Assembly (NCBI GenBank): GCA_916610825.1 | Contig: OU744449.1 | Span: 18,135,344 to 18,199,343 of the forward strand | Direction of reading: 5' to 3' | Length of the DNA stretch: 64,000 nt | Origin: Haliclystus octoradiatus | Lineage: Eukaryota; Cnidaria; Staurozoa; Stauromedusae; Haliclystidae | Shown here: piece by piece, positions 12,504-24,116 of the stretch | Layout of the letters: every line of letters begins with the position of its first letter | How positions within the stretch are numbered: position 1 is the first letter of the stretch | The notes under the pieces: generated by a model | The model's database searches: none | What the model saw: only the letters and a program-made list of their open reading frames with translations | What the model was told of the DNA's origin: nothing | Made by a program: the position numbers and the translations under genes

Positions 12504-14317
12504 CTACCGTGCAGTTGATAGATTTCTGCCCAAAACCTGTTCTATACTAACATACTTTGATGTCACCACGTTTGGATGCTCTTGTTTTACCATGAGATAC
12601 GATATTGAAAAATTGTTTGATGTATTCCATGTTTGTATCCCAAACAGATTTCTACGGCTGCGAGGACTATTCTGCCTCAGGGTAGTATAATTCAAACCCA
12701 AAATGTCAAAGCATTGTACTGATGATGTTTTAAACGGTAATCCAAATACATGTTTGACTGCTCTGCAAAGGGCACGATCAAGGCGTTCTTGTGAAGATTT
12801 TGATAAACTGGATGACCAAGCATTCTCATAAGTAAAGTGTGGCATTATAAAGGCATTGAACAGTTTTATTTTTGTCTGATCATCAACAGAATGCCTCGAT
12901 CTAGCTAAACAAGAAAATTTTTGGGCAACCTTTCTGTTTATGTCCTCGATATGTTTGTTATAACTCAGCTTACAATCAAGCGTAACTCCAAGTAGTTTCA
13001 AATGACTTGATGATGAAATTGCAACGTCATTTATGACTACTGTTGGTGCTGTTGACCCTAGCACAATGCATTGCGTTTTCTTGGTATTGACTGTCAGCTT
13101 GTTGCTTGCGAACCACAAGAAAAGTTTGGCAATAATCGTTCAGTTCTTTCTCCGTTAGGTACTTTGACATTTGACACAGTAGTGTCGCCGGCGTATTGTC
13201 TTAGGTTGCCGTGAGATAAGAACAAAGTGATATCATTTGTAAAGATATTAAATAACAAGAGTCCCAAGATACTCCCTTGCGGCACTCCAGATGTGACATG
13301 TTGCCATTTCAATAGGTTGCCATTGATTTTGCACATTGCCTTTGATCACTCAAGTATGATTGCAGTAAAGCAACAGCATCTGAAGAGAAACCGTAAGCTT
13401 TCAAGTTGGTTAGTAACAGATGATGGTCAACAGTGTCGAATGCTTTGCTGAAATCTACTGCTACAATTGCAGCGGATTCTTTGTTGTCAAAAGAGGCACG
13501 AATGTCTTCTGTAATCTTTACCAATGCTGACGTACACGAGTGGCCACGAAAGATAGCCTGAGAGGGACAAGACCATAAACTGCATTGAATCATATGACAA
13601 CATACTTGATCATCTAGTAGAGGCTCAACAACTTTGGAAATAGCTACTAGCAATGTTATAGGGCGATAGTTATTTTTAATAAGGGGATCTTTAGCTTTTA
13701 AAATCAGGCCATTATACCATTGTTCCAATGATTTGGAAAGGTTCTCAGCTTGATGCAAGTGTTGAACAGTGTGATGAGTGGTAATGATAATGCATTCTTA
13801 CAAGTCTTCAGTAACCAATTTGGTAATCCATCCTTGCCAGTAGATTTTTCATCCTTCAGTTTAGCAAGGACAGAGAAAACTTTTGAAACTTTAATTTCTT
13901 GGTCATTATGTCTGTCAGCGAGATGTTGCTAGATGGCGACGATAGATGGATGTTCGTCGTAGGAGACTGTGAGCGGAGATGGAATTGACATGAATGAAAT
14001 TAAGAAGTCGTTCAGTATAATAGCCACAGTTGATGGATCAGATTGAATGTGATTGTCTTTTAGGATAGTTACATCAGATGGGGATTGGTTTTTCTTGCAT
14101 GGCAGCAGAGGTCGCATTCGTTTGGAGAAATCTGAAGGGCTCTTATGAGATGATAGTCTTCTAACGAATTGTCGTATACAGTTCTTCTTATGGCTGATGC
14201 GGTTCTTTTGGCTTGCAGATATGACTGTTTGTGTGATTCAGGTTTCATTTTGATGTATTTATTAAATGATGAATTTCTGGCTCTGATGGATTTGAGTAGT
14301 CTAGTTGTTAGCCATGG
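12504..14317 (-). pseudogene. LINE reverse transcriptase and linker (broken)
   Basis: Read from 14,317 downwards. The linker contains KYIKMKPESHKQSY near 14,240. Reverse transcriptase begins near 13,760 with KNNYRPITLL near 13,670 and AVDFSKAFDTVDHHLLL near 13,440. PQGSILGLLLFNIFTND follows near 13,260. The catalytic box near 13,185 reads YAGDT instead of YADDT, which would inactivate it. The C-terminal part (13,118-12,504) has LLGVTLDCKLSYNKHIEDI and PHFTYENAWSSSLSK. Frameshifts occur near 13,310 and 13,110. The frame at the right edge continues exactly into 23,585 once the BEL insert and one AGGAG are removed. Confidence 0.85.
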
Positions 14318-14322
14318 AGGAG

Positions 14323-14740
14323 TGTCGTGCGCCGCTTATGTGTGTTCAAACGACAGCCTGACGCGCATGTGTGTCAACCATATATCAAGAAACTAAACTT
14401 TGTTGATATAAACAATCTCTTGATAAATTGGTGAAACTAAAGTAAATAATACATGAGAATCTATTACAGTAAAGTAATTGAGCTAAATTAATATGAATAT
14501 ATAAAATTAAATGTATTAAGTACTAAAACATGTATATATGAAAGCTATCATTAGTTAATAAGATAAGATTAGTTAATAGAATAGTAAAATAATTCATTCT
14601 TTACTTACAATTTGTTTTTCAATACTCTCTGACGACTGTCAATGCGTGAATAAATCGTAATATTACGTTATCTGGCTATTGCAATAAAATATATACAAAC
14701 GAGGTTTCATCGAAACGAGGCTAAATTGCGGAGCGTAACA
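14323..14740 (-). repeat. BEL/Pao 3' LTR (418 bp)
   Basis: Uninterrupted copy of the LTR, TGTCGTGCG to GCGTAACA on the plus strand. It is followed inward by the polypurine tract (plus-strand CTCCCCTCACA). Confidence 0.92.
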
Positions 14741-14852
14741 CTCCCCTCACAAATTACGTTTAGACTAAATTAATGTAATTTGATATCACTTTCATACTAA
14801 TCTATATATATATAGACTATAGAGTTCTTGATTGTAATACTTATCTACATAG

Positions 14853-15217
14853 ATAAACGAGCTCAGATGTTGGACGGTGGTACTGTCTTCTGGTGCCTTC
14901 AATGATGACGTTGACATCTGCTTTTCGTACTTTTCCATCTTGGCTGTTGTAAGTTGACGTCACTGAAGCAATTGACCATTTATTCGAGGTAGTTGTTTTT
15001 CTCGAAGTAGGACAACATCTCCCAATTGTATGTCTCTTGTTGGCTGCTGCCATTTCGTTCGCTGTTGTAGATTTCGTAAGTATTCATTTCTCCAGCGGAT
15101 CCAGAATTGATCAGCCAGGTACTGTGCTCTTTTCCAAAACTTTCTACTGTGTTGATCAGAGTTTTGAAATTCTCCTGGTGAACAATTGACTGGGCGTTGC
15201 TTAAATGTCATCAACAT
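14853..15217 (-). pseudogene. BEL/Pao integrase C-terminal domain (DUF5641-type)
   Basis: Contains GEFQNSDQHSRKFWKRAQYLADQFWIRW and, in overlapping frames, the conserved GDVVLLRE followed by GKVRKADVNV. These are the usual last residues of BEL/Pao polyproteins. A frameshift near 15,000 splits it. It ends just before the polypurine tract and 3' LTR. Confidence 0.8.
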
Positions 15218-15432
15218 TGTTGGTGACAGTGGTTGTGGCTCGTCTGTAGTTGATGGTGGTGTTGAGATAGGTCTAGCATTGACAATTGCACTGACTTCTG
15301 CTAGAATGTTGTTAGTAAATCATGTGTTAATTGATGTGCACCAATGCTCAGTAGCAGTCCATCCAGTACACGTCTGATGGTTCGAATTTGACGTTCCCAC
15401 ACTCCTCCGAAATGAGAAGCATGTTGCGGGTT

Positions 15433-16883
15433 CTATTGCCAATCACATTTGTTCTTTTGGAGAAAGCTTCTAACATTTTCATTGTTGATAGCTTTTTCAG
15501 CTTTGTCTAGATCTGACTTTGCTCCAACAAAATTCGTTCCCCTATCACATCTTAAGGAACTAACTGGTCCTCTGATACTGAAGAATCTTCTAAGGGCGTT
15601 GATAAAGGCATCTGTGTCCATGTCTTCAATTGTTTCGATATGGACCCTTCTAATTGCCATACAAGTAAATACAATAGCCCATCTTTTATCGTTCACAGCA
15701 CCGCCTCGAAGTCTTGTAGTAACTACTTTCCATGGTCCAAAGACATCTATCCCAACATGGGTGTATGGTGGTGAGGGATTGCTTCTGTCTATTGGCAAGT
15801 CTGCCATCATTTGTGTGCAGAAAGATCCTCTAAGACGTTTGCAAGTTACACAGGAGTTGATAATTTGATTCACAACATCGTGGGCACCTAGAATCCAATA
15901 TCCTGCTTGACGGATAGCTGAATTTGTGATTGATCTTCCTTGGTGAATCTTCTTTTCGTGAATTTGAGTAGCAATGAGAGTTGTGATGTGATGTTTCTTC
16001 GGCAAGATGATAGGATATTTGACTTCAAAGTCTTCAGCTGTCCTGGTTACTCTGCCACCAAGTCTTAGTAGTCCGTCTTGATCGATAAAAGGGTTGTATA
16101 ATTTCGATCTTCTTAAACCTTTGTTCTTTTCTCTTATGTTTGGAGGATTCTTCAAAAACTGGATTTCTTCTTCAAATTCTTCTTTTTGTACCATAGAAAT
16201 AATACATTTTTCTGCTTCATAGACATCTTTTGGTTTCAAAGTCCAAGCATTTATTTTCTTTGGACTTGTATTGATGTGAGTAGGGCTTTTGCCTTGAGCT
16301 AGTCTTCTTCTAGTGTGACCTTTTAACATTCTGATGTTTGCGATAGCTCTTACTTTCCTTTAAATTGGTTGGTATCCATGCAATCCTTGTGTACGGTGTT
16401 TGTGTGAGTTGACTTTTTCCTGACCTCAGGGTCTGCTGCGATGTATTGCGGTTCAAAAACATCTGAGGGTGAATAATCTTTGTCGTTTAAATGCGCTGGT
16501 CCTGAAAACCATGTTGACTCTAGTAAGGCGTTGAAGCTGCATCCTCTACTTGCTATATCTGCTGGATTCAGCTTAGAGTTAATGTAGTACCATTCCGCTT
16601 TTGAACTGACTGATCGAATAATCTGAACATGATTAGCAACATAAACATGAAACCTCTTTGAATCAGATTTAATGTACGACAATGCTACTTTCGAGTCGAG
16701 GTAGTAGAATGTTTTTTCTATCTTCAAGTCGATCTCTGCCTTTATCATCTTCACTGCTAGTGCTAACTTAACTGCACTACATAGCTCTTTGTGTGGTATA
16801 GTGCTTATTGGCTTCAAAGGAATTATTGAGGATTGGCCATTTCCAAATTCATCAAACAACTTAAGATAAACGACTACACCCAA
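15433..16883 (-). pseudogene. BEL/Pao pol: RNase H-like region and integrase
   Basis: The RNase H-like block (16,883-16,350) has YYLDSKVALSYIKSDSKRFHVYVANH and PADIASRGCS. Integrase (16,329-15,433) has the zinc-binding HEKKIHQG and CVTCKRLRG. Its core follows, with HVGIDVFGPWKV near 15,750 (first Asp) and RCDRGTNFVG near 15,545 (second Asp). One frameshift separates the two blocks near 16,350, and stops follow after 15,433. Confidence 0.9.
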
Positions 16884-16982
16884 GGCGTGGTCACTTGCAT
16901 CACCAAAAGCGTGTATGTCTCTGTTAAGTATGTTTCCGAATGCAGATGGAGTGAACGAGCGTGGTACCTCAAACTCTTGTAG

Positions 16983-18328
16983 TCAGTGCAAATTTGATTG
17001 GAATATTTTCCAAGTCTTCAGCTCATCTGGAGTTAATGGTTCGTCCCAGCCAAGCGGTGTTGTTGTTGTGTCAGATATCATCTTTTGTAAAAATTGCTTT
17101 CTCTTGAGAATTACTGGAGCAGCGAATCCAATTGGGTCGTAAACAGAGTTTATTGTCGATAATACTCCCCTCCGTGAGAACTCTTTTTCGTCTTCACTTG
17201 ACTTTGCATCAAAGGTGAATGTGTCGTTCTGCAAATTCCAGCGGACACCCAAAGAACTTTGACTTGGTAGCTCTTCAGCATGGATATCAACTTCTTTAAG
17301 GCATGCGGCTCTGTCTTCTTCAGGTATAGATTCCATTACCTTTATGAAATTAGAAATCACTTTGTGTAGTCTAAGGTTTTCTGTCTTTAGTACCTTTTGG
17401 GCGTCAAGTACAACCTGGCTGACTTCTTCATCGGTGTCGGCAGATATCAAACCATCGTCGACATAAAAATTACGGTTAACAAACTCTATTACTGTGTTGC
17501 TTGCTGCTGAACTGTTGACTGTGTGCTTTAATCCAAAATTAGCTACTGCTGGACTTGGGCTGTTGCCAAATAAATGAACATTCATTCTATATTCACATAG
17601 AGGACCATCTAGATTGTTGTCTTCAAACCATAGAAAGCGCAAATAATCTCTGCCTTTTGGAGAGACATGGAAGCAGTGAAACATATGCTCAATGTCGCAC
17701 ATTGCGGCAACTTTCCTCCTCTGGAAGCGAGTCAAAACACCCAAAAGTCGGTTCATAAGATCTTGTCCAGTAAGAAGTTGTTTGTTCAGAGATGCTCCGT
17801 GATATTCAGCTGCAGAATCAAACACAACTCTGATCTTGTCTGGCTTTTGAGGGTGATAAACTGCAAAATGCGGTAAATACCAAAACTGTCCATTTTTGGT
17901 GTTTATTTCGTTCTGCATCCCTACCTATCAACAACATCATCCTGGCATCTGGATTAATGGGAGGCAGCTTACCTGCTAGGGGGGCGAGATGAGGGTGAGC
18001 AAGGAGCCAATGTGGACTTGGGACCTCATCTAGATTTTTGGGGCAGGGCGTCACATTCAAGGGAAGGGGGTAGGGTTGCTTTGTAACCTGTCTCTGCAGA
18101 CTCAACCATGAGCCCAGAAACCCTCCTCCCGTAATAATCCTCCTGGATACCTAATTTGTCTATTAAATCAGGACGGATCAATGTTCTGTTGCTTTGATCA
18201 TCTATCGTCGCATACACTTGAACCTTTTCACTAGAATTGTTGGTGGACACATTTAATAACAGAATTTTCCCACAAGTATAATTAAAGTCTTGATTATTAT
18301 TCCTTAGATCAGTTTTCCTGGATACCAC
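16983..18328 (-). pseudogene. BEL/Pao pol: protease and reverse transcriptase
   Basis: The protease segment (18,328-18,026) has VYATIDDQSNRTLI, in which DDQS replaces the usual DTG, as is characteristic of BEL/Pao aspartic proteases. The frame shifts near 18,030. Reverse transcriptase runs 17,918-16,983 without interruption: [33 protein letters not shown], and the catalytic [10 protein letters not shown] near 17,470. [14 protein letters not shown] near 17,120 marks the connection domain. The RT block is intact over 311 codons, a sign of recent activity. Confidence 0.9.
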
Positions 18329-18842
18329 TTCTACTGTAGGTGTCTCTTCCGTATTGTCATCGTTTTGGTCAGTAGATGTTGTTGTTCTTGTGTTAAAGAT
18401 TATTGTTCTATGTAGGATTGTACAATGGTTGGTGCTTTCACAGTTGTCACATTAAACGTCGGTACTGCAATCTTTGGCTAAGTGCCCGGGTCTTGAGCAC
18501 TTCAGGTATAACCCGTTAGACATTATTAAACGTTTCCGTTCTTGCCAAGCCATCGTCTTAAATTGTCTACACTGTTCTATCGTGTGGCTATTTTGTGAAG
18601 TCTTGTGTAAAGGACATCTGTCGGTTTTATTTGTACTCTGTTCAGTTGTTGTTTTTCTTACACTCGCAGTAAATTTTGCTTCAGTTTCCTTGCTGTCTTT
18701 TGGTGTAAATTCGTCTAGCTTTTTGTTAAACGCTTAATTTTTCAATTCCGACATGTCTTTTATGAATAATAAAAACTTTTTGAATGGCGGATATTGTCCA
18801 GGGTGATTTTGCCCATAAATGAAGACTTGTTTTTCCCATTTT

Positions 18843-20173
18843 TCAACGATATATTTTGGTAACTGGGAAATTAACGGCTGCAGTTAAGTTAAGGCATTGA
18901 AGGCCAACCAATTTTTCTGACTGACTGCTGACGTCAGCACAAATATCAGAAAATTGTTGCAGCTTTTTTGCATCATTGCCAAATTTTGAGGCTGCTATCA
19001 GCTTTTTTAAGTGGTCCATAGCAATCAATGCTGAATTACCAAAGCGTTTTTCTAATTCGATCCATAATTCGTTCAGGCGTATTTTTGGCTCATTATAAAT
19101 TCGCCTGCTAAAGGCTATAACTACTGCTTTAGGTTCTCCATAAGAATTTTTTTGTAAAAAGTTCACTTCTTCGTGTGGTGAAGCATTCGCTCTTTTTATC
19201 ATGCTTTGAAAGCAATCTTTCCATGGGTGGAAACAGGACGGCTCCCCATCGAATATAGGGGGCTCATTTTTTGGTAGATTTTGTCTTGCTGCCAAAATAG
19301 CTAGTTGTTCGACAACAGGAGATATGTTACGTGAAATTGAGATTCTTGTTTATTTTGTATGGCGTTTTCATTAACCCACATTTTTGTTCGTTCCTCTGTG
19401 TTGTCTTGTGGAATTTCATTTGTATTTAAATCAAACCCTCTATCACCAATGTCACTCAAAACTTCTAATTTTGCTTTTGCAGAAGCAAACTTTTTGTTGC
19501 TTGCCAAAATATCAAGCTCGTACTTCTGTTTTGCTATCTTTTCGTCGTAAATAGCTTCAATTGCTTCTTCGACAGCACGGGCATGCGCAATGCGCAGTGA
19601 TGTGTCACTTTTGTTTGAAGAACATCTAGATTTACTCTTATTTGAACTTCGTTTGCTTTTATAAGATAATATTGACATGTTATCTTCTCTGTTGTCTCTT
19701 AAACGAGTATACGCCGTGTGGATTTCCCCGTCTGCAATCTCTAATCTACTCCACATGGCTTCTATGTCTCTTGGGGCGCTTGTATCCCCTAACATTGAGA
19801 TTTCTAGTAAATTACTTGCGAATTAATTTCTCGATGTTGATAAAGCCTCTATCAATAATTCAAATTGTGTTTCGGATGCATTGCAAGCTTTAATGTTCAG
19901 AATCAAATTGTTCATTTTTGTTAGGCTAGATTTAATTTGCTTATTAATTCTATCATATTGAAATTGCAAGCCCTTTTCTGTTAGTTTCCTTTGACGTTTT
20001 TCTACGGGATATACTTTTGTCAAGCTTTGTGTAAGCTGCAGTATTCTTTGTTGTTGAACAGGGGACGATATTGGCTCGGACATTCGCCGCGCCTGGTATA
20101 GTGGCTCTGTAGTGAACTCAATGTCCGGTGTAATATTATGTGAAATGATGTCACTTGTTGCTTTCAATTTTTC
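18843..20173 (-). pseudogene. BEL/Pao gag
   Basis: Minus-strand gag. The first block starts MAEKLKATSD near 20,177 and runs to 19,823. After a stop it continues at 19,795-19,301 with a lysine/serine-rich, coiled-coil-like segment, then in another frame at 19,295-18,843 with EPPIFDGEPSCFHPWKDCFQ and KAVVIAFSRRIYNEP. That last block is the BEL/Pao gag core, which assembles the particle. At least two frame interruptions make it non-functional as written. Cysteine-rich sequence follows toward 18,450. Confidence 0.78.
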
Positions 20174-20808
20174 AGCCATATTTTTCAATAAATATTGAAC
20201 TATATATATATAACAACTTATAACATTAAAATTGGTTAGATCTTACCAAATTCTTCACGTCTTGTGAATTGAACAAGTTTTTTCACTGTCGTGCGCCGCT
20301 TATGTGTGTTCAAACGACAGCCTGACGCGTACCTGTGTCAACCATATATCAAGAAACTAAACTTTGTTGATATAAACAATCTCTTGATAAATTGGTGAAA
20401 CTAAAGTAAATAATACATGAGAATCTATTACAGTAAAGTAATTGAGCTAAATTAATATGAATATATAAATTTAAATGTATTAAGTACTAAAACATGTACA
20501 GTCAAATCTGTCTATGACGGCCACTAAATAGCCGGTCGGAAATTGGCCGTTATATAAGAGTGGCCGTTCTACAGAAAACAATAGAATCATAGAACAATAG
20601 AGTAGAACAATAGACTATTCAAAACAAAACAAATGTATTCCAATTTCATCACAGGTATATTAAGAAACAAGAATTTACAATTAAGAAATGAAAAACTACG
20701 TAATATTATACACATTTGTTTACATAATAAAATAATTTTATATTAAATACAAAATGAAATAACATCAAAGTATATATTGATTAGAAAGTACAAAAGTTTA
20801 GAAGTAAA

Positions 20809-21063
20809 TTAAGTTGGCAAAAAATAACTATCTACAGTTGTTTGTTTGGCTTCGGCAATGTTCTTAGATAACAAATTATTAAAGTAATCTTCGACAAACG
20901 AAATACTATCCATAATTTCTGTCAGACCCCGGTCGATAGCAAATTGTTTTAAGTCAGCAGTGGCACTTGTAGCTTCACGTACAATTCTCAATTTGCATGG
21001 GCTCACAATTTCATCGTCACTTTCGTAATCACGAACAGACACATCAAGCTCATCGGAATGCAT
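20809..21063 (-). pseudogene. Possible detached C-terminal tail of the Tigger transposase
   Basis: An 84-codon minus-strand ORF downstream of the transposase stop, ending close to the element terminus. Its sequence is acidic then helical (ELDVSVRDYESDDEI, ATADLKQFAIDRGLTEI), resembling the long acidic tails of Tigger and Jerky-type proteins. It probably belonged to the same protein before a stop arose at 21,126. An independent function is unlikely. Confidence 0.4.
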
Positions 21064-21125
21064 ATCGTTCAGTATATCAACGGCACTTACGTTCCAATTT
21101 CTCTGCTCTGCGTCTGAGGTTTCAG

Positions 21126-22394
21126 TTAGGCTTCAATTTCGAGGATCTCCTGCAGACCAACGCCAAATATTTCTTTCCCTAATTGATCAGCAGTGCTACC
21201 TTCACCATTATTGTCACCGGTTTCTTCAACATCATTTTCTTCATCATCATTATTAAATGTAAAGCCACATCTCTTGAAGCATTTCTGAATGGTTGTATCA
21301 GACACATCTTTCCAGGCTTGGCTAACCCAATAAATAACATTTAAAACGTTCACCCCTTTAAGCAATTCACTGCCACATGCCACTTTATTTTCGTCCATTC
21401 GGCGGACTAAAAAGTTCAATTGTTTCTTCCTATATTTTAATTTCATACTTTGGATTATACCTTGATCCATTGGTTGAGACTTAGATGTCGTATTTGCTGG
21501 TAAAAATACTAATTTAACGTTTTTCATCTTTAGCGAACTTGGATGAGACGATACATTATCTAAAAATAATAATATCTTTCTCTTTTGCCTTTTCATTTTT
21601 CTATCTAGCTTTTTAAGCCAGTCTTCAAAAATGAGAGAGTTCATCCATGCTTTTTTGTTGGCGTAATAATCAACGGGTAATTTTTTTGGATCAAGCCCTT
21701 TAAAACAATGTGGTTTTTTGGCTGTATTGATAATCAAAGCTCTTTCTTTGTCCCCATTAGTGTTCGCACACAACATTACGGTAATTCTATGTTTGGCTTT
21801 CTTCCCACCAAAACAATTCTCGCCTTTTTTGAATAATGTTCTATTACCAACCTGTCTGTAGAACAGACCAGTCTCATCCATATTATATATATCTTTAGCA
21901 TCGTAACCTTCAATTAACGAAGGGAGCTTATCAAGCCAATCATTTAAAATATCGTCACTGATGTCTCCACTTTCACCGGTTATGATACTAAACACAATGT
22001 TGTGACGTTTACGAAATGCCACAAGCCAACCATTTGAAGCCTTGAAATTTTCAACGCCTAAATCATCTGCAAATTGTAAGGCTCTTTCCTGTAACATGGG
22101 TCCAGTGACAGGTATTCTCCTGGCAATAGCATCCTTGAACCATTCGTATGATAGGTTGTTGATATCTTCATTGCCTGTGTTTCTTAGTAATCTTTTTCGA
22201 TCTCCAGGTGCATTACTCTCAAATTCATCCAGGAATTCTCGTTTGCGTTTCAACACATTCAAAACTTGAGTTCGTCCAACTTTGAATTGATCAGCAAGTT
22301 TTCTAGCACTTAACGAAGAACCGCTGCTGTCTGATAAACGTATCATTTCGACTTTCTGATCTAACGTCAATGTTGTTCGTTGAATTTTCGCCAT
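21126..22394 (-). CDS. Pogo/Tigger transposase (CENP-B-like DDE)
   Basis: 422 codons from the ATG at 22,394 (MAKIQRTTLTL). The frame is open further upstream but has no other ATG. The N-terminal Psq-type helix-turn-helix spans about residues 5-60 (LTLDQKVEMIRLSD, SARKLADQFKVGRTQV). The CENP-B/Tc5-type helix-turn-helix is about residues 65-135. The DDE core has YNMDETGLFYRQ (first Asp), LLFLDNVSSHPS (second Asp) and QPMDQGIIQSMK (third Asp). The order and spacing are those of Tigger transposases, which cut and paste at TA. The acidic C-terminal tail stops at 21,126. No stop interrupts the core, so it may have been active recently or may retain function. Confidence 0.9.
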   Translation of the reverse strand: MAKIQRTTLTLDQKVEMIRLSDSSGSSLSARKLADQFKVGRTQVLNVLKRKREFLDEFESNAPGDRKRLLRNTGNEDINNLSYEWFKDAIARRIPVTGPMLQERALQFADDLGVENFKASNGWLVAFRKRHNIVFSIITGESGDISDDILNDWLDKLPSLIEGYDAKDIYNMDETGLFYRQVGNRTLFKKGENCFGGKKAKHRITVMLCANTNGDKERALIINTAKKPHCFKGLDPKKLPVDYYANKKAWMNSLIFEDWLKKLDRKMKRQKRKILLFLDNVSSHPSSLKMKNVKLVFLPANTTSKSQPMDQGIIQSMKLKYRKKQLNFLVRRMDENKVACGSELLKGVNVLNVIYWVSQAWKDVSDTTIQKCFKRCGFTFNNDDEENDVEETGDNNGEGSTADQLGKEIFGVGLQEILEIEA

Positions 22395-23584
22395 ATTTGA
22401 AATCTTGAGTACACTTGCTAACAATTCAAGCTTCTGTTAAAATTGAAGAAGTGATGTTCCTTTTTATGCATAAATCACAATGTTCAACACCTTGAACACG
22501 GTGTTAAAGATGTGTACTTGACAAATATTTTGTCTTTTGAATCAAATACAGTCAAATCTGTCTATAACGACCACTAAATAGCCGGCCGTAAATTGGCCGC
22601 TATATAAGAGTGGCCGTTCTACAGAAAACAATAGAATCATAGAACAATAAAATAGAACAATGGACAAAGCAAACCAACACAAAGATATTTCAAATTCATC
22701 ACAGATAAAATAATTGAGAATTGAGAAATGAAACTACAACTGTAGTATAATTCTTTATTCAAATAATAAATTACTTTATATTAAATAACAAAAAAGTAAC
22801 TGTTGATAGAAAATAGAAAAATTCAAGCAGAGTTGAATGATAAATTATAGTCAGCAAAAAAAGATGAATAAAATACAGCAACAGTTAAATTTATTTCGAA
22901 AAAGATGAGACTTCTTCAGTTTAATGATATTTTGGTTAGAATAATGAGAGCATGGTTAGAGTTGTAGACTTGCAAGAAAATATTCTCTCCGTGTTTGTTT
23001 GTTAGTCGCGTCGCTTTAACATTCATTCAAACTGCTCACGTTTTTTTGACATTCACACTAATGTGTTGACCTTTCACACTTGAACAAACAAAAGAATTAA
23101 ACGTAATTCGATCACGTCGGCTTTGAATTACATAAACTATTCATGCAAACTATTGTTTTGAAATCGCTTGTTTACAAAATAATTGTATAACTTTCAAAGA
23201 AACACGGACAAAATATACAAAAGTTGCCGTTGTATGAGATGTTTGGATACAAAACAAATGATAAAAAGTGGCCGCTGGCCGCGTTAGAGAGATGATCGCT
23301 CTATAGGGACAGAAGATAAAAGGAAATGGTAGGAGAAATACTTAATGTGGCCGTTCTGTATAAGTGGCCGTTCTAGCAGATTTGACTGTATACATGAAAG
23401 CTATCATTAGTTAATAAGATGTAATAGTAAAATAATTCTTTACTTACACCTTGTTTTTCGATATTCTCTGACGACTGTCATTGCGTGAATAAATCGTAAT
23501 ATTATGTTATCTGGCTATTGCAATAAAGTATATACAAACGAGGTTTCATCGAAACGAGGCTAAATTGCGGAGCGTAACAAGGAG

Positions 23585-24080
23585 AATTAGATTTTGCAAG
23601 TCTAGATTTAGTTGGACAATGGATGTCGAAGACTTGAAGAATTTCCTTTTCAATTGTTTAACTTATCGCCATAGGTTCATCACCAAGCAGTATGGATGCC
23701 CAGTTAATATTGGACACATCGGATATGAGATGATCGTGATTAAGGTACTTTGTAGATCGATAGATAATTGGTTTCGGATTTGGTTTGGATTTAAAGTCAA
23801 TTTATATACAAATAATTTCAATGTCTGTGTTTTTGAAAGCATACCTGCGTCGAGGTTTTAATTCGTTCAGAATGTAACAGAGTATTCCTCCTCCCCTCGA
23901 ATTTTGATCGTGTCTAAACAGCTTGTGATTATATTTCGATTTGACATTAAGAAATGCGGCGGGTTCAAATGATGATAATTTTGTTTCAGAAATACATATG
24001 ATATCGGAAAGATTGTTCTCTAATAAAGGCGAGATGGACTCCCACTCATTACGAATACCATTAATATTCCAATGTGACAA
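23585..24080 (-). pseudogene. LINE endonuclease domain, N-terminal part
   Basis: Starts LSHWNINGIRNEW near 24,085. It carries DIICISETKLSS, with the catalytic glutamate in SETKL, and HDQNSRGGGILCYI. These are the N-terminal motifs of an APE-type LINE endonuclease. An in-frame stop follows IEIICI near 23,802. The C-terminal remnant (ILLGD...) continues to the BEL/Pao boundary. It is the 5' part of the reverse transcriptase gene lying at 12,504-14,317. Confidence 0.85.
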
Positions 24081-24116
24081 TTTTATGTCAAATAAATTAA
24101 AATGAGTAGACCTTTA

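Larger units (their letters stand above)
20499..23388 (-). mobile_element. Pogo/Tigger-type transposon with a duplicated left end
   Basis: Inserted at TA (20,497-20,498 and 23,389-23,390). The left terminus starts CAGTCAAATCTGTCTATGAC and the right terminus is CAGATTTGACTG, an inverted match. A second left terminus in the same orientation begins at 22,549, also preceded by TA, and about 300 bp following it are a diverged copy of 20,499-20,820. Only one right end exists. The block is therefore a composite: an autonomous element (20,499 to about 22,548) joined to a diverged, transposase-less relative (22,549-23,388). Confidence 0.85.
14323..23579 (-). mobile_element. BEL/Pao LTR retrotransposon
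   Basis: 9,257 bp on the minus strand, including a 2.9-kb pogo insertion. Target duplication AGGAG lies at 14,318-14,322 and 23,580-23,584; 5 bp is usual for this superfamily. LTRs (plus-strand TGTCGTGCG...GCGTAACA) lie at both ends. Next to the 3' LTR, minus-strand TGTGAGGGGAG is a good polypurine tract. Gag, a BEL-type protease with DDQS, RT, RNase H, integrase and a C-terminal domain follow in order. The coding regions have few stops, so this is one of the younger members of the nest. The LTRs differ at roughly ten sites plus one 12-bp or longer indel. Confidence 0.93.
20287..23579 (-). repeat. BEL/Pao 5' LTR interrupted by a pogo/Tigger element
   Basis: LTR sequence is at 20,287-20,498 and 23,389-23,579. 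It matches the 3' LTR at 14,323-14,740 in the same order. The pogo insertion at 20,499-23,388 lies at a TA within the sequence ACATGTATACATG. Confidence 0.92.
12182..24116 (-). mobile_element. Second LINE (CR1/Jockey group) inserted near the Gypsy gag start, split by BEL/Pao
   Basis: Minus-strand non-LTR element. The 3' end carries a (ATG)n tail, seen on the plus strand as about 12 CAT triplets at 12,182-12,220. The 5' end abuts the truncated Gypsy LTR near 24,116. The BEL/Pao element at 14,323-23,579 divides it into a left part (C-terminus, reverse transcriptase, linker) and a right part (endonuclease). Removing the BEL element leaves about 2.7 kb. A clean target duplication for the LINE itself is not visible, and Gypsy sequence seems to have been lost at its 5' side. 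Confidence 0.82.
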
